A stretch of 64,000 bases of DNA, from positions 36,829,317-36,893,316 of the forward strand of contig CM060082.1 in NCBI GenBank assembly GCA_030533445.1, given 5' to 3'. This document shows, piece by piece, positions 25,681 through 38,890 of the stretch. The notes under the pieces were generated by a model. The model was given only the letters and a program-made list of their open reading frames with translations. It ran no database searches and was not told the DNA's origin. A program made the translations under genes and the position numbers. Origin of the DNA: Cyprinodon diabolis (Eukaryota > Chordata > Actinopteri > Cyprinodontiformes > Cyprinodontidae). The first letter of the stretch is position 1. Every line of letters begins with the position of its first letter.

Positions 25681-28337
25681 AACTGAAGAACAAAGGGGGA
25701 TGATGCAAGGAAAAACATTTTCACAGTAAAAAAAATTTTTGTATAACCTGGCAACACAATAAGATCAAAACCACATTCATGCATGATATCAATAAATCTT
25801 ACTTTCATATTTGCACACATTAAAAAACATAATTTATTGCATTGCAAAGACAGTTATAAGTTGTAAAATATTGGCTTAAATGGTAACTTTGAAAATGCCG
25901 GTACAGTATGATTCTCGCTGCTTCAGCCACAGGTTGCCCATGTGTCAACCCTCCAAGCACAAAGAGCCAAAAATAGACCTCTCCTTCCCCTTAAAGAGGA
26001 GAGTCTTTAGCATGTTGTGGAGGCTTGGAAAAAGATGCTTACTGTCTCTTTAAGACTGGCTCTTCTGTAGCACAGCATAGTATTGCTGTGGTAAAATGTG
26101 TGTGTGTGTAAAGCTGACTGAGCAGGCAAAGGGGTTGCGTGACTACTGCAGACGGAGCTGTGACCTCAGAGAAGTGGTTATGAAAACGATCTGTTGAAGC
26201 GAGCAGAGGAAGAGAGTGAGAAAAGCGAGGGAGTGAATGAAAATGCAGGCAAATGGAGAAAAAAATAAAGAAAGCCCATTTCATTCGCTTCCTACAGTTT
26301 ACTATCAGCGAATAAAATGTTTGAAAACTGACTAAACTGTCTGTCAAACGCAGTGTGTGGCCCACTGCTTGCCCTGTCCTACACATCAGAGCCACAACAT
26401 AAGGGGCCGGTTAACACCTCCGGGCATACAGTCAGGAGCAATAAAAATTAGAAATTAAAAATATGGCGAAATAACTGATCTGATACTGCTGTGGATTAGA
26501 TGGAAAACATATGTGTAAGGTGGTAATAAAAGGCAGGCATTTAGGTTGATCAACTTCTCTACATATCAGGAAAAGTTTGCCGAGTCAGTTAACAAACAGT
26601 AGGACAGAGAACACCAAGGCCTTACTGTAAGGCCTGTCACAGTTATTATGTAACCGTCTGATGTGGATTATTTTCAGCTGACTACAAGACCATCTGCAGA
26701 CAAACACAATGAAGAACTGCATCTGTAACATGCTCACTATCAAAAACAACATATTTAAAAAGTATATTAGCACCACACTGCCATACTTCTGTTTTATTTA
26801 TGTACTAAATGAAAGTTTTGAATGAATTTAAATGAATACATTTTTGCTTAATTTAGTTTTATACATGCAAGTAACCATATGCCTTATATAAGTGAAAAAA
26901 TGTTGCTCTATAATCAGTTGCTTCACATAAAATGAATAAAGAAATAGATAGCTAAATGCATAATTATTGGAATAAATGTCACAAAGATAAAATATAAATG
27001 CAGAAGTTGAGGGAATGAATTGCTATTAAGATCAGAAAACTACCACAGACATAAGGGAAGCTTTTATTTGGCTGACTGCTGCTTTTTTATGCAAAGCACA
27101 AGGAATTGAAATATGTTTAAAAGAGATACGTCAAACATTAAAGGTATTCAAATTCATCTATTTTAATATTCTTTTAACGTTGAAGCAATTTGATTTGTTT
27201 TACTATTTTAATATAAGAACAAAAACATGTATTTCAATGAAACTGTTAAGCAAATAACAAGAGGAACAAAAGTCGATTAAAAATTAAATATTTTTACATG
27301 TTTTTGGTATATTATTTATATTTTTTATTAAATGAAAATACATCTTTGAAGTGGCTAAAACATTAGATGTATTATTTTTATGTCTAAAGTCCCAAAGAAG
27401 GAAGGAGAAGACCAAAAAGGAAAGAGAGAATTTGAAAGTGTTTTATTCTCTTGATGTTTTACATGTAAAATAATTTTAAATAAACTTTTGAATGTAAATA
27501 AAATTATTCAAATAAAATCAGCTTGATGTAAGCACGATAAAGAAAATATCTATGTTTTTTCAAATTAACTAAGATATAGTGTTTGTTTATTTAGCAGCTT
27601 ATGCCATCTAAACCCTTGCTGTCTCCTTAAAGAAAAATATTTTTAAAAATTATTATTCTTCTCATGCTATTAAATTCTGATTAATTTAATGCATTCGCCC
27701 TAATTTGAGCTAAATTCTTTCATTATTACTTTATTTGACTAAAATTTTCAAATGAACTTAGACATTTATGTGGAAAAAAAAAAGAAGAAGAGGAGACTGA
27801 GACAGAAGCATGTCAGTGTTTGGTGGGGTTTGCGTGTGAACAGTAATACCGGCCTTCAAAGAGCACAGTGGAGCACATTGTATCCATGCATGAGTCGCTC
27901 AACAGGGACAGCGGTGGGACAGAGGGGAGGGGGGGAGGTGTTGGTGCACCAGGACCAGCTCTGAGATACAAACACGGAGAGGAAGAATGAATAAGTCTCT
28001 GCCATGACAATTATGATCTTTGTTTTGAATCAGGTTTGCAGCTCTCGCACTTGTGGTGTGAGATAAAGCTAAGTCTCTGCCTGGCAGCAATAGTGCAGGT
28101 CCCACAGCATGGAGAGGGGAATGAAGCAGACAAAGCTTAGCTGTGTTTAAACCGTATGCAGCTTGTTTCAGTGTGACTGAGATTAAAAATAGAGATTCAC
28201 CGTGTTTGGCGAAGAGGAAGAGAAAAAAACAGACAAAACATAGCTAAGGCTTATGTTTTGTTAGTAGGGATAAAAGCAACCCAACCTCTAAGTATGGCCA
28301 GGTTACAAAACCTTTAAATTCTACATTCCGGTTAAAC
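25681..28337. other. unique AT-rich sequence, no gene seen
   Basis: A short GT run lies at 26097-26110. Around 27790-28120 the sequence is GC-richer with G runs but no gene structure. Frames up to 118 codons lack features. Confidence 0.5.
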
Positions 28338-29200
28338 CTTTTCATACTTTATCACGTTACAATTAAAAACTCTATTCTTGTTGGGATTTTATATGATGAA
28401 AACGTTAAAAATTAAGGATACATGGTTTTAAAGCAGAAAAAAAAGTGAATTAAAAATAAAAATGCATGCAACTAACAAAGATTGCATGTATTTGTATATT
28501 TACTAAGTCTATTCTAGCTTTTTTAATTATCTCCAGACTGAATATGCCTCCATTCCTATTTGCAGAAACCCTCAGGTTCAATCCCATTGGATGGAGAGCA
28601 TCTGTGTGCATCAATTTGCAGGTCTTATCAGATGCTCATCAGTTGGACTTTTGTCTGAGTCATTCCAAAGCAACCTGATCTAAATGATCATTTATAGCTT
28701 TAGTTTTAGTTTGCACATGTCATCCTGGTGGGCAGTGAACATGCGCCTCATTTTGCAGTCTTTTTGCAGCTATTTCTCCAAGATTGTCCTGCATTTATCT
28801 TTCCATTAATTTTGACCAGTTTTATTACCTGCTAAAGTAAAGCAACCCCAAGCTACCACCACCATGTTATGCACTTGGTAGAGTTGGGATTCAGTGACAG
28901 GCTAGACTACCCCAAAATGGTTACTTTTTATTGCAAGATGCACAGAACTATGTCTTTGAGTTTAGGAGATTTGATTTGGGGTATAAGGGGTCTTGATCCA
29001 ATTAAGGAAGATTCAGGTTGTTACTATTAAAAATGTGTAAAACTCATAGCTTTGGTTCGATCAATGCTAATCCTGTAAAACCCTAAAAAAAATGTAATGA
29101 AATTTAAGGCTTTGTCATGGCCAAGCCTAGAGGTTCAAGATCTGAGAGGAATGTAGCAAAGCATGGTAGTTTTATCTACCTAAACGGTCCATTTTCCAGA
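28338..29200 (-). mobile_element. degraded Tc1-like relic, antisense
   Basis: CTTTATCACGTTACAATTAA near the left end resembles the TIR-proximal sequence of the family seen at 63697. TGGATGGAGAGCATCTGTGT, GTCTGAGTCATTCCAAAGCA, ATTAATTTTGACCAGTTTTA and AGCTACCACCACCATGTTAT follow in the order expected for an antisense transposase, the last corresponding to the HGGG region. There are many stops and indels. No usable protein remains. Confidence 0.65.
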
Positions 29201-32200
29201 AAACTTCAAAACCTTACCTGACTCAGTTTAATGCATGTATTTGATCCTCTGTTTTTTTTTTGTTTTAACGGATTTTAAAGTTACACCAAACCTGAATTGA
29301 TGTAAGCTTATCTGATGACATGGCAACACTTCAGTTGATTTGTGATAGATAATCTTTTGCCTTCGGCTTTAACGACACGTCAGCAGCAGGAATGACGTCC
29401 TGCGCTTTTTAATTTTCATATCTACTACCTGTCCTTAGGTGTGAGTGTATGTGTGCATGGTAGTATGTCTCTGTGTTTCGCTGCAAACAGACTGTTGACC
29501 TGTTCAGGGTGTAAGCAGGAGAAGATTGATGAATAGATGGTTATCTACTACTTGTAATAAAAACAATTTTTTTAAACTTATATATGCACTTCTTATCATA
29601 AATGGTATTGTAGATGCCTTTAATTTAATAAAAGCTGTACAGAAGTATATAATTGAGCATATATGGGGTGTGAAATGTCTAAATGGTAGAATAGACACTA
29701 CATATTTTCCCTTGATATATATAGGCATGCTGATTATCTATTTGAAGAGATCTGGTACAATTGGTACAGGTACTATATATATCAGAAAGCAGAGTATAGC
29801 TGATTCAAATTGATCTTTACCAAGAAATGCCTCTAAAATAAGGAGGATGCTGGAAAGTAGCTTAGGTCTGGTTAAATCCTGGCCAGCTTTAATTTAAATA
29901 GCTCACTTTCTAGGTATGCTTAGCATTCCTACTTAGTATAGTTGTGTTAATAATTTTACTGTGCTGTTTACATCAAAGTCCAAAAGTGTTAAAATTAAAA
30001 CCGGATCTTAAGCACCTATTAAATACAACCCAAGCAATAACCGACCCGCAGTAAAATAAAAAAAAAACCTCTGGAAAAATGCAGTTTTATTGCAGTGTTA
30101 CATAAGGCAAGTTGGCCTGCAGAACCAGTGAATTAGAGCAATGAGTGAACTCTCTCCCAAGCCGATCTGTTTCAGGGAGCTCCGAAAACCGGGCTTTGCT
30201 CGGTTGGAGCTGCACATTCCAGAAGTTGAGGGATCAGTGAGCGGTGCTGTTTAGGGGGATTAGTGGTGGGGTTCAAAAGGTCAAGAAGTGATCTGATGGG
30301 TTTTGGGTTCGGTAGATAACTCCTTCAGGGCGGCTGCTGCATTTAGATAAACAGTTTACACTGAGGGGGTCAGGGCGAGCACTCAGTGCCAATGTTTCTG
30401 ATCCCAGATTCTTACTGGAGATCCAGAACATGTATCTGCTGGGGCTTCCATCTCATCACTGGAGATGAACTAGTGATTGATGGAGCACTTACCTGAAAGA
30501 AGACTTTAAACAGAGCTTTATGTTAGATTTCACAGACCTATGCATGTATTTGAGACCTTCTTTGAATAAGATCCACATCTTTTTTTTAGATTTATTTAGA
30601 TAATTCATAAACCTGCTGTGTTTGTATACATGCGCCCTCGATTTGTACCAATGCACTACTAATGCACCATGACCATTTCACCCTCCTATTTAGGGTCAAT
30701 ATTTACAGTTCATCCTCTTCTGCTAAGTCGCTCTGTCACTCTGCCTTACCATCTCTCTCCCTGCCCTCCCTCTGCCCCTGCTTCTGTCACATTTACTGTA
30801 CATCCAAGGGACTGAGCGTGATTAAGGCCAGTTGCATAGCTTGTTTTGAGCATACAGGAACGTCCACTGGACCCACCAGTCAATATGTGGGCATCCTAAG
30901 ATCTAATAGTAAATGAGGTGTTCAATTTTCCATGAAATTTTTTTTAATTATTTTTTTTTTTTTAACCCTGCATGTGATTTGGAGGATCTGAGGGCCCAGA
31001 TGGGATGTTATTGCATGTTGTGTTTTTTTTTTTTTTTGCCTTTTGGGTGTTACGGAAAAGATTCTTTCAAAGTCACAAAAGACATATATTGCTTCAAACA
31101 AAAAAAACAAACATGTTTTTTAATGTAATTCCACTGCATCAATTTTGTCTTTTCCTGTTTGTTTTGGGATATTTTTCATAAAAATATATTATTTTAAATT
31201 AAATCTAAAAAAGCTAAACTACTTTCCTGCCTTTTGTTTTGTTTTTTGTTTTTTACAAATTCATATTTTCAATTTTCCAATCCAAAATAGTGCCATTTTT
31301 CACATTTTCAAGGCTGGAAACAAGAAGCGTCAGTTAATTTATTGTGTAGGATTTTACCGTATGTCACAATGGGATTTCCAAGATTTTTCCGCAAAATAAA
31401 ATCTGACAAATGAGTCATTTTATTTCTCCTTAGCCCCTTGTACTTTGATTACTATAGATGCAGCCACATAGATTCTAAAAGGTTAACTAATTAGTAAAAT
31501 TAAAACATTTAAACAAATCAAATAATTTTTTTTGGGAGGGCATGTTGTGACGTGTTAAATGGTGGAGTAGAAGAAAAAAAGGGCAAATCTATAAAGAAAA
31601 AGTCAAATATTTAGATTTTTTTCCTCTTGGTCTTTATGTATTACTGTAGGATCTGTTATAAGTGACAGGGCTTCTTTTGATTCCCCCGATGTAACGCTCT
31701 CACACAGTATCACACATTGGCTCGTATTGCAGTATATACATCTAAGGGTTAGTGGTATTTAGACAAATCCTGCCATGTATTGTTGGAACTTGGCAGGAGT
31801 GTTGCTGTTGTACATAGGAGGTAGGAAGGATGCGTTAACACAAACAGACACAATAGTATGGTTTCCCTTCTGCTTCACAGGATGCTGCCGGTTTGCTCAC
31901 ATATATACAAGACTGCATTGTATATACCTCTACAGAATACAGAAATCAGCAAAAATTTCAATTTAGGTTTGTGTTCAAATCAGGATTGTGTGTAAAAAAA
32001 AAAAAATATATATATATATATATACAATTCATTGTTTTTTTTTTTCCTTTTTATCCATCAAACATGGAAGAAATAATAATGAGTTATTAGACTTAACCCT
32101 TTAAAGCCTGGTTTGAATTCTTTATTTGCCCTTTTAACAAAATATGTAAAAAGAAAAAACAGAAATATATTTTTGATATTAATAATTTATTACTCTGCGA

Positions 32201-32464
32201 TAAGTCAAGATTATTTTTTGTGTAGTCTTCTACTGGCTGTTATCAGGTATATCTGATTGTGTACAATAGGATTTTGAGCAAAGTGTTTACCATTCAATTA
32301 TGCAAAAGGTGTCAGATGCAAAACATTTCAGAAACCGTATGTATCAAATACGATACATTTGGCATTACAGGGTTAATGAAAGAAAGGCAGCATACAAAGC
32401 ACACATAAAGGGGTTTAAAACTGAATGCATTGGTCAGTATGAAAATGTACTACATGTCAGTATG
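29201..32464. other. unique AT-rich sequence, no gene seen
   Basis: There is an A13 plus TA10 tract at 31993-32025 and T runs near 30930-31040. The block 30130-30480 is GC-richer, repeat-free sequence with a TTTAGATAAACAG stretch. No gene is supportable. Confidence 0.5.
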
Positions 32465-32760
32465 TTGGTGGCAGCTTAATGCTGCGGGGGGGTTTCTTCA
32501 GCAGGGTAAGGAAGAGTTTAGGGTATATTAATGCAGTTAGATGCAAAACTCATCATCTACAAGACGGGTTAAATATGGCAGTGGTAGCATTATACTGTGG
32601 GAAAGCTTTTTTTTTCTCTAGAAAACTGAAGGAGATGATGGACTGGAGGTCAGACCTTGAAGAAATCACTTGGAAGTTGCAGAAGAGTTTGGACTGAGTT
32701 GGAGGCTGACTTTCCAGGAAAACACTAAACATATATTACATCAAAGCATATATATATATA
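32465..32760 (+). mobile_element. degraded Tc1-like relic, sense
   Basis: TGTTGGTGGCAGCTTAATGC, TTTCTTCAGCAGGGTAAGGA and, after a gap, GAAGGAGATGATGG, AAGAGTTTGGACTG, TTCCAGGAAAACACTAAACA and ATCAAAGCATAT follow the order of a Tc1-like transposase from the HGGGSIML region to just past the second Asp. It is heavily decayed and partly duplicated: ATGGCAGTGGTAGCATTATA repeats the HGGG segment at 32575-32594. Confidence 0.55.
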
Positions 32761-35700
32761 AAAAAAAAAAACAAACTGTTAGAGCTTAGACCAAAATCCA
32801 ATTACCCATCTATTCACAGTAGCTCACTTTCCAATGTATGTGAGGTTGTTTATCTTGCCAAGAATCGCGGCACTGGTAGACACATACCTCAAATAAAGGA
32901 TCAGTTTATTTGACCCAACCTTACAGTAACACTAATTTCTTCTGGTTGCAATGAAACGAGAATTTAAACGTTGTAGATCTCGCCAAAATCAAGATGTAGA
33001 AGCTATAAAATCTTTACAGCGTCGTAACCCTGGGTTCCCAGGATTAACATAATCAAATCACACATTTTTAGTGCAAAAACACAGCTCTGTGCCAGGTTTC
33101 TCACACTCGTGCTGGCTTTCTTTTTTATTGCTCCTGGTGCCTGAATGAAGCGAACTGTGGCGTTGCTGTTTGTTTGCTGAAATGGTAGCTTTTTGGAAAC
33201 TTACATAAGCTTAGAATTGGTTCATAACAAATAGAGTAATTGTCTCCAGGAGAAGCAGTGATATTGACCAATGAGAAAGAGGTGTGTTGTTATGAAATCT
33301 ATAGGCTGTGTGGGTAGCCATATGCTCCAATGTGATGACATGGAGCTTCGTCTGCATCTCAAACCATCAGAGCAGGCGTTAATTTTGTTCGACTGCCTCC
33401 TTTTTTCTACATAACTACATTGTTCTTTCCTCTTCCCAGTAACATTCAATCAGACTTCCTGGTGGATTTCTCCTCTTTACTCCAGTGAATCTAAAAGTAG
33501 AAGACATTGAGTGCCCCTGCTCCACTAAAACAGACTATTTAAGGTCTCATGTCAGGAAAAAAAAGAAGTGGTGGTATGTTGCTGAGCTAATACTGTCTGA
33601 CCAGTTTTCCTGCATAACTGCTCCTTTAGGAATTAGGAAAACAGACGGAGAAGCGAGACTCCACTGTGTCCAAAATGACCTATTTTCCCATTGCGTGCCA
33701 CGGGTTGTTTTCGCTGCTGGCCACATGTTTGATCACTGCATAACTCCTTAGATGAGGTTTGTAAATCTTGAAGCATTTCAGGGGGAAGAAGTGAGGTTTG
33801 GTTTCGATGCACAGGTTGACATCTACCTTAAAGTCCCTACTGTTTTTCTGTTAGCTTAACATAAGCTGCGTTTACATGCTGTGCAGCGGGTGCAGGCAGT
33901 GTTCCACTGTCTTAATTGCAAAACCTGCACACCAATTAAAGGTAAATTTAAGGACCAGACCGTGAAAACAGGGTAAGTCTTTGTGGTTTTGTTTTCACAG
34001 GTGGATTGCATCAAACGTTGTGCCGCTGTGGGGTTAACTCATCGTGTGGTTGCATATTTGTGCTTATATATTGCACACATTTTGCCTACTTATGTCTGTT
34101 CTTTCTCCTTAATTGTTTTTATTTTTAAGGCAGTTATAGTTTTAACACAAACTGTTTAAGAAATCCATCAAGCAAATAAGCTAAACAGTTCTTAGATGTT
34201 TTGCTTCCAAGTATTCACATAGTGGTTGTAAATCTGCCTGAGATGTTATCAGTGGATCTTCCTTATCTGTGCTCCCTTTCACAGCGCAGCTCAGCATGCA
34301 GGGTGGTATGTCCGCCGGGTTGTCTCTGTTTTTTGTAGGAATTATCAAGGGTATGGAGATTCCTCCATCTGTATGTCCAGTGCACCTATCCCCAAAATTA
34401 AATTCCCCTTTAAAAAGGTGTGACAGAAGAAATACATCGACCTTTAAAGCTTGGATAACGCAAGATTATCATAGAGATTTACAACCTGAAGCAAAGAAGT
34501 GATGGTGTGGAGAGGTAAAACATCAAATCAAGATGTCGTTATCCAGATGTTGGAAGGTAGAACTATATTGTCTCTATAGTCTACTGTGCAGAATGAAACA
34601 TGCTGACACTCTTTAATGTCTAAAAGATTAAACTTATACGGATTTATTACAGTTTACAAAAAGATTTTGTCACATAACTGCAAACCTAACTTTTTCAGCT
34701 TTGGATTTAAACATACAGCTAGTCTTTTTGAGTTAAATTTTTTTTCCTTTCGTGTTAAACGTCTGTTATATAGTGGAAATTTAGAGAAAGACAAACAAAA
34801 AAAAAAAAGATAAACATGGTTTAATCACATTTTGCCCAACTACTCTAGCCAAATGTCAGACAAGCTGTTTTCAACAGCATCGAAAAGTCCTAAAAAAGTT
34901 TTTAAGATTAGTATTGGCATTCTTAAGTGATTTAAGGATAGAAATAAGTATTTTTAGTACCATGATTACATTATTTAAGGCGACCTGCACATGCGCAAAT
35001 GAGCCGATGGTACGAATTATTCCATTACGGATCGGCAGTGACACACTCATCCCCGCCCCTCAGGGTCTTTTGTCGATTTGATGACATTTCTCAAAATTGA
35101 TCAGGGCTTCTGTTTTCACATGGGGTGAGTTATGCTTTAAGAATTTCTGATCTATGTATTTATAATCTTCTTTTCACTTTAAAGTTGTGTACTACATTGG
35201 GTTGCTTTATGAAAACAAAAAAAAAAAAAAAAAAAGTATCCCGCAATCAAATATCTGTTGCCAAAGAAAGCCTTGATACTGGCCTCCTTGCTTTGTGTCG
35301 TGAAACTTTTATGTACTACTTGTTTCCTACTTTCTCTGCAGTGTATAGAAATAGTAAAAACTTTCCCACATGATGAAGGAGCGGTTTCATGTTTTTGTGT
35401 ATTCGGCCATAAATAGACTGCGCTTGCTCCCAAATATTCCACCACAACATACCCTCCCACACAAAAGAGACTCCAGACTGGTTTCTGTTGTCATTGTTCT
35501 GATCTGCTGCGGACCGACCACCCACCGTGCACTTTTAGATTCATCATGCAAACCAGCTGAAAAATAAGTCTTTAGGTAACTTCGGTCAAAATCTCGAGCC
35601 AATTGTGAATTTGTCTGAGCATATCCTGTAAGACACACCTGAGGGGAGGGCTGCAGGGTTGAAGGCTGTTTTATTGGGAAGACAGATGTATAAATGGTTG

Positions 35701-36885
35701 AAACCCATTAACCGTCCCATGACTATAGCTTTTAGCCCTGCACCTAACTGTGAGCCTTGGCTCCGAAGCTGCTGCAGAGGCGTGGTTCGGCTCCACGGGT
35801 CCAGCCCTGCTGCACGCGATGCCTGGGAGTTTACACTGGCTTATGATAAACACGCTTTAGGGAATCCCAGCACTCCCCCTTCAGCGGAGACCCACCCAGA
35901 AACGCGTGCATGCAGAAGCATAAACACACACCTCTGGGATGTCAAGCTGACACAGTAAACAGTGACTCACTCTCATATGGAGACAGAGCTCAGAGCGGTA
36001 CAACAGACTGATGCAGTGCAGCCATCCATGTAAACGCATCACACGTGGTGATAAGATGTCATTTCTGACAATGATAAGATGGGTCACATGACCACTGACT
36101 CTGTGCAATCACCTATACACCACAGGCATCCATTTTTTTTATCATGTTTTAGGCAGATAACTCGAGTGATCATGTGCCCGATTAAAGACTGTCAAACAGA
36201 TGTGATTTCAGTAAAATGGAAAAAAAACAAAAAAACAAGAAGAAGTTAGCGTTACTATTTGGCAGCCTGCAAGTCAGGTGGTTTGTCCTTAACTAAAGGA
36301 AAGATGAACTGGATATACAAAAAAGAACGTAAAACATATTATCTATACTTTGTTGATTACAGTCAGATCTGTGGAAAACTAATTTGAGCCTATTTTCCTA
36401 AAGGACGGATCTGGTATTGCTGAATTTTCTGTCATTTTTTTAACAAGTAACAGTTGCTCTGGAAGCAAAGACTTAAACATTATCTGCAGCCTGATCAGTC
36501 GCAGAGGCTAAAACGGATAACCATTGTGACTAGAGGCAGGAACAAAGCAGTCCTGCGAGAAAAAGTGATCAATAAAGTTTTTCTAAATTATTTTTACACG
36601 AAAAAAGCTGCTTTTGCTCAACTTTGAGTTGCAAGATTTTTAGTCAATATTAAAATTTCTTAGAGAAAAAAAAAATCTCCATTTGATGTAAATTTTCATT
36701 GGACTGTTTTCATGTGTAGATTTAAAGAAAAAGCCAAGATAGTTTATTCTAACAACATGTTAGAGACTATGTCACCATTCTGCATTTACAATAGGATGGA
36801 TAGGATTACAGAAGAGCTATATGTGTATATATTTTATCTCTTTTTATTCTTATTTTTTATCTTTATTATATTGTGTAGTTGGGTG
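32761..36885. other. unique AT-rich sequence, no gene seen
   Basis: A-tracts at 34799-34809 and 35218-35235. A GC-richer block at 35440-35960 holds several overlapping frames up to 99 codons without domains. No repeat family or gene recognised. Confidence 0.45.
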
Positions 36886-36911
36886 TATATATATATATAT
36901 ATATATATACA

Positions 36912-36964
<53 letters not shown>
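36886..36964. repeat. TA microsatellite
   Basis: About 80 bp of TA with one CAGTATA interruption. Confidence 0.95.
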
Positions 36965-36968
<4 letters not shown>

Positions 36969-36978
36969 TGTAACAAAA

Positions 36979-37020
36979 GTAATTTCCCTCTGGGATTACG
37001 AAAGTATTTTTGATTCTGAT
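36979..37020 (+). repeat. LINE 3'-tail-like fragment
   Basis: GTAATTTCCCTCTGGGATTA followed by AAAGTATTTTTGATTCTGAT, nearly the same as 3941-3990. It directly follows the TA array, so array plus tail may be one old retroposon end. Confidence 0.4.
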
Positions 37021-37484
37021 TAGATGAATATTTACATTGGAATCAGACATGAAATTTGTGAAACATGGAACATTTTTGAAGCATCATTAATCAGAGTAAA
37101 ATAAACTACAACCTCTCATACTTTATATTATTTTTCTTCAACCTCCTTTTACTTCTGTATTATTCAGTTACTTTAACAGGAAAAGTTTTGTTGTCCTATC
37201 TTCAGGAGTTGTTTCACACAGGAAGATCACAACACGCAGCCTTCAACCTCTCTGTGCGAACAATTATTCTTATTCCTTATACGTAATCCTCCCAAAGGAA
37301 ACATGGCGACAGTAAATGAAATTGCGTTTGCAAAAACCGCTATTGTTGATTAGGTGGAAGTTGCCTTTGGTCTTGGCTTCTTTGAGCTTTCCTGGCTGAC
37401 TCATCTGGATTAAAATTAAATGACAGCAAGAAAACAAATATCTCCTTTTAATCATTAAATGAGACTAAACTATATATTTCATAT
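37021..37484. other. unique sequence, no gene seen
   Basis: Short unremarkable stretch between two repeats. Confidence 0.45.
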
Positions 37485-37785
37485 CGATCTATTCAAGCAA
37501 AAATTTTAAATCTTAATAAGTCATTCTTTCTTAAAATAAGTGCATTTTTTCTTGAATTGAGGAGGTAAGTGAGACACCTTGCCAATGGAACAAGATAGTT
37601 TACATTTAAAATAAGAAAAAACAATTGCATTGCTTTATTTCAAGTGAATTTTATCTAATTATCTTATTTTAAGAGTAAAAATACTCATTCCATTGGCAAA
37701 TCCTCCTACTTATCTACTAAAATTAAGGGTAAATACACTTAATTGAAGAAGTCTTTACTTATTTATAGATTGTTTTTGCAGTGTG
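37485..37785. mobile_element. fold-back repeat with central inverted arms
   Basis: TTGCCAATGGAA at 37579-37590 is perfectly complementary to 37688-37699, and alignment continues outward imperfectly (TAAGTGAG against CTACTTAT) and inward (AAAATAAGA against TCTTATTTT). The right edge TTTTTGCAGTG resembles the terminus of a common teleost fold-back DNA element, and AAGCAAAAATTT on the left is a weak counterpart. No coding content. The target duplication is not clear. Confidence 0.6.
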
Positions 37786-38806
37786 GTTCCACTTTTATGC
37801 TGCCATCCGTTTTCCTCTTCCATGTCTGAGTCTTTCCACTCCTGGAAAGGCAGATGTTACTCAAACTGTGTATAAAGGCAGAAGCTGTGATGATGGAGCA
37901 AAGGGGAGGAGACGGGAAGGGAGATGTGATGTCAGCTGCTGAATTTCGCATCAGGGAAGTGTTGAAATGAGGCAGTTGATACAATATCCTTTGTGGGAAA
38001 CGATTTTCCTCCCTTTATGACAGCGAGTGTTGTGACTGCCTGAACATTCGCTCTCCGACTCGCTCAACATGCAGTATATTTATATGCAAACTACAACAAA
38101 CAAAGCAGGGAAAGATGTTGGCATGTGAAATGCGCTGTCATGTTGTAAAGCCATAGATGTTCATTAAGATCAGGGGAAAAAAAATCCAAGATGAATGGCT
38201 TTGAATGTTTAGAAATGTTAGTTTTTAACTTGCAGTGACAATGTGAACGGCGAGCCTCCCTAAATCACTCTTGACAGCTGTGGATAAATGCTGGCTAAAT
38301 GGTGTTCATCACAGTGCGGCTGTGTAATAAATCAAAAGCAAGTAATTTGGCTCCTCTTGTGTAACTTTTGAAAAAGATGTGATTTACATTTGAAGCCAAG
38401 CCCATCAGTCAATCGCTACTGTGGAGGCGTGCATGTGTGCGTGTGAATGGAATGGGTTTTAATCCAAACGCCTGGCCTGTGCTGCTAAGACCCAACTTTT
38501 ATGTCAATGAAATTTGAAGCATGTTGGTGCCACATCTGGAGCTTTGAATCTGAGTGTCTCATAGGATGGATGGTGAAATCTGAAAGGCTTCTCCCTCCTT
38601 ACAGCTCATGCTTTCTTCATGTTTCACTGCCTGACTGTGAGGAAGGAATTCCTTTCTTTGTTCTTTTTAGGAACTCCTCCTACCCTATGTTTTTTATTGT
38701 TTCTTCTTTTTCTCTCAGTTCTTTCCTTTAACCATTTTATTATTGAGTCTCTGTCTACTAGTTTTTGCCTATTTCACATGTAAATGTTCCAGCTGTGGTC
38801 AATAAA
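37786..38806. other. unique sequence, no gene seen
   Basis: Ordinary non-coding sequence between the fold-back repeat and the Tc1-like element. Frames up to 76 codons lack features. Confidence 0.5.
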
Positions 38807-38890
38807 TACACTATATTGCCAAAAGTATTTGCTCACCTGCCTTGACTCACATATGAGCTTAAGTGACATCCCGTTCCTAATCCATAGGGT

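Noticed and set aside
28570..28590. GGTTCAATCCC resembling a tRNA B box
   Set aside because: Sits in a Tc1 relic, with no A box or cloverleaf around it.
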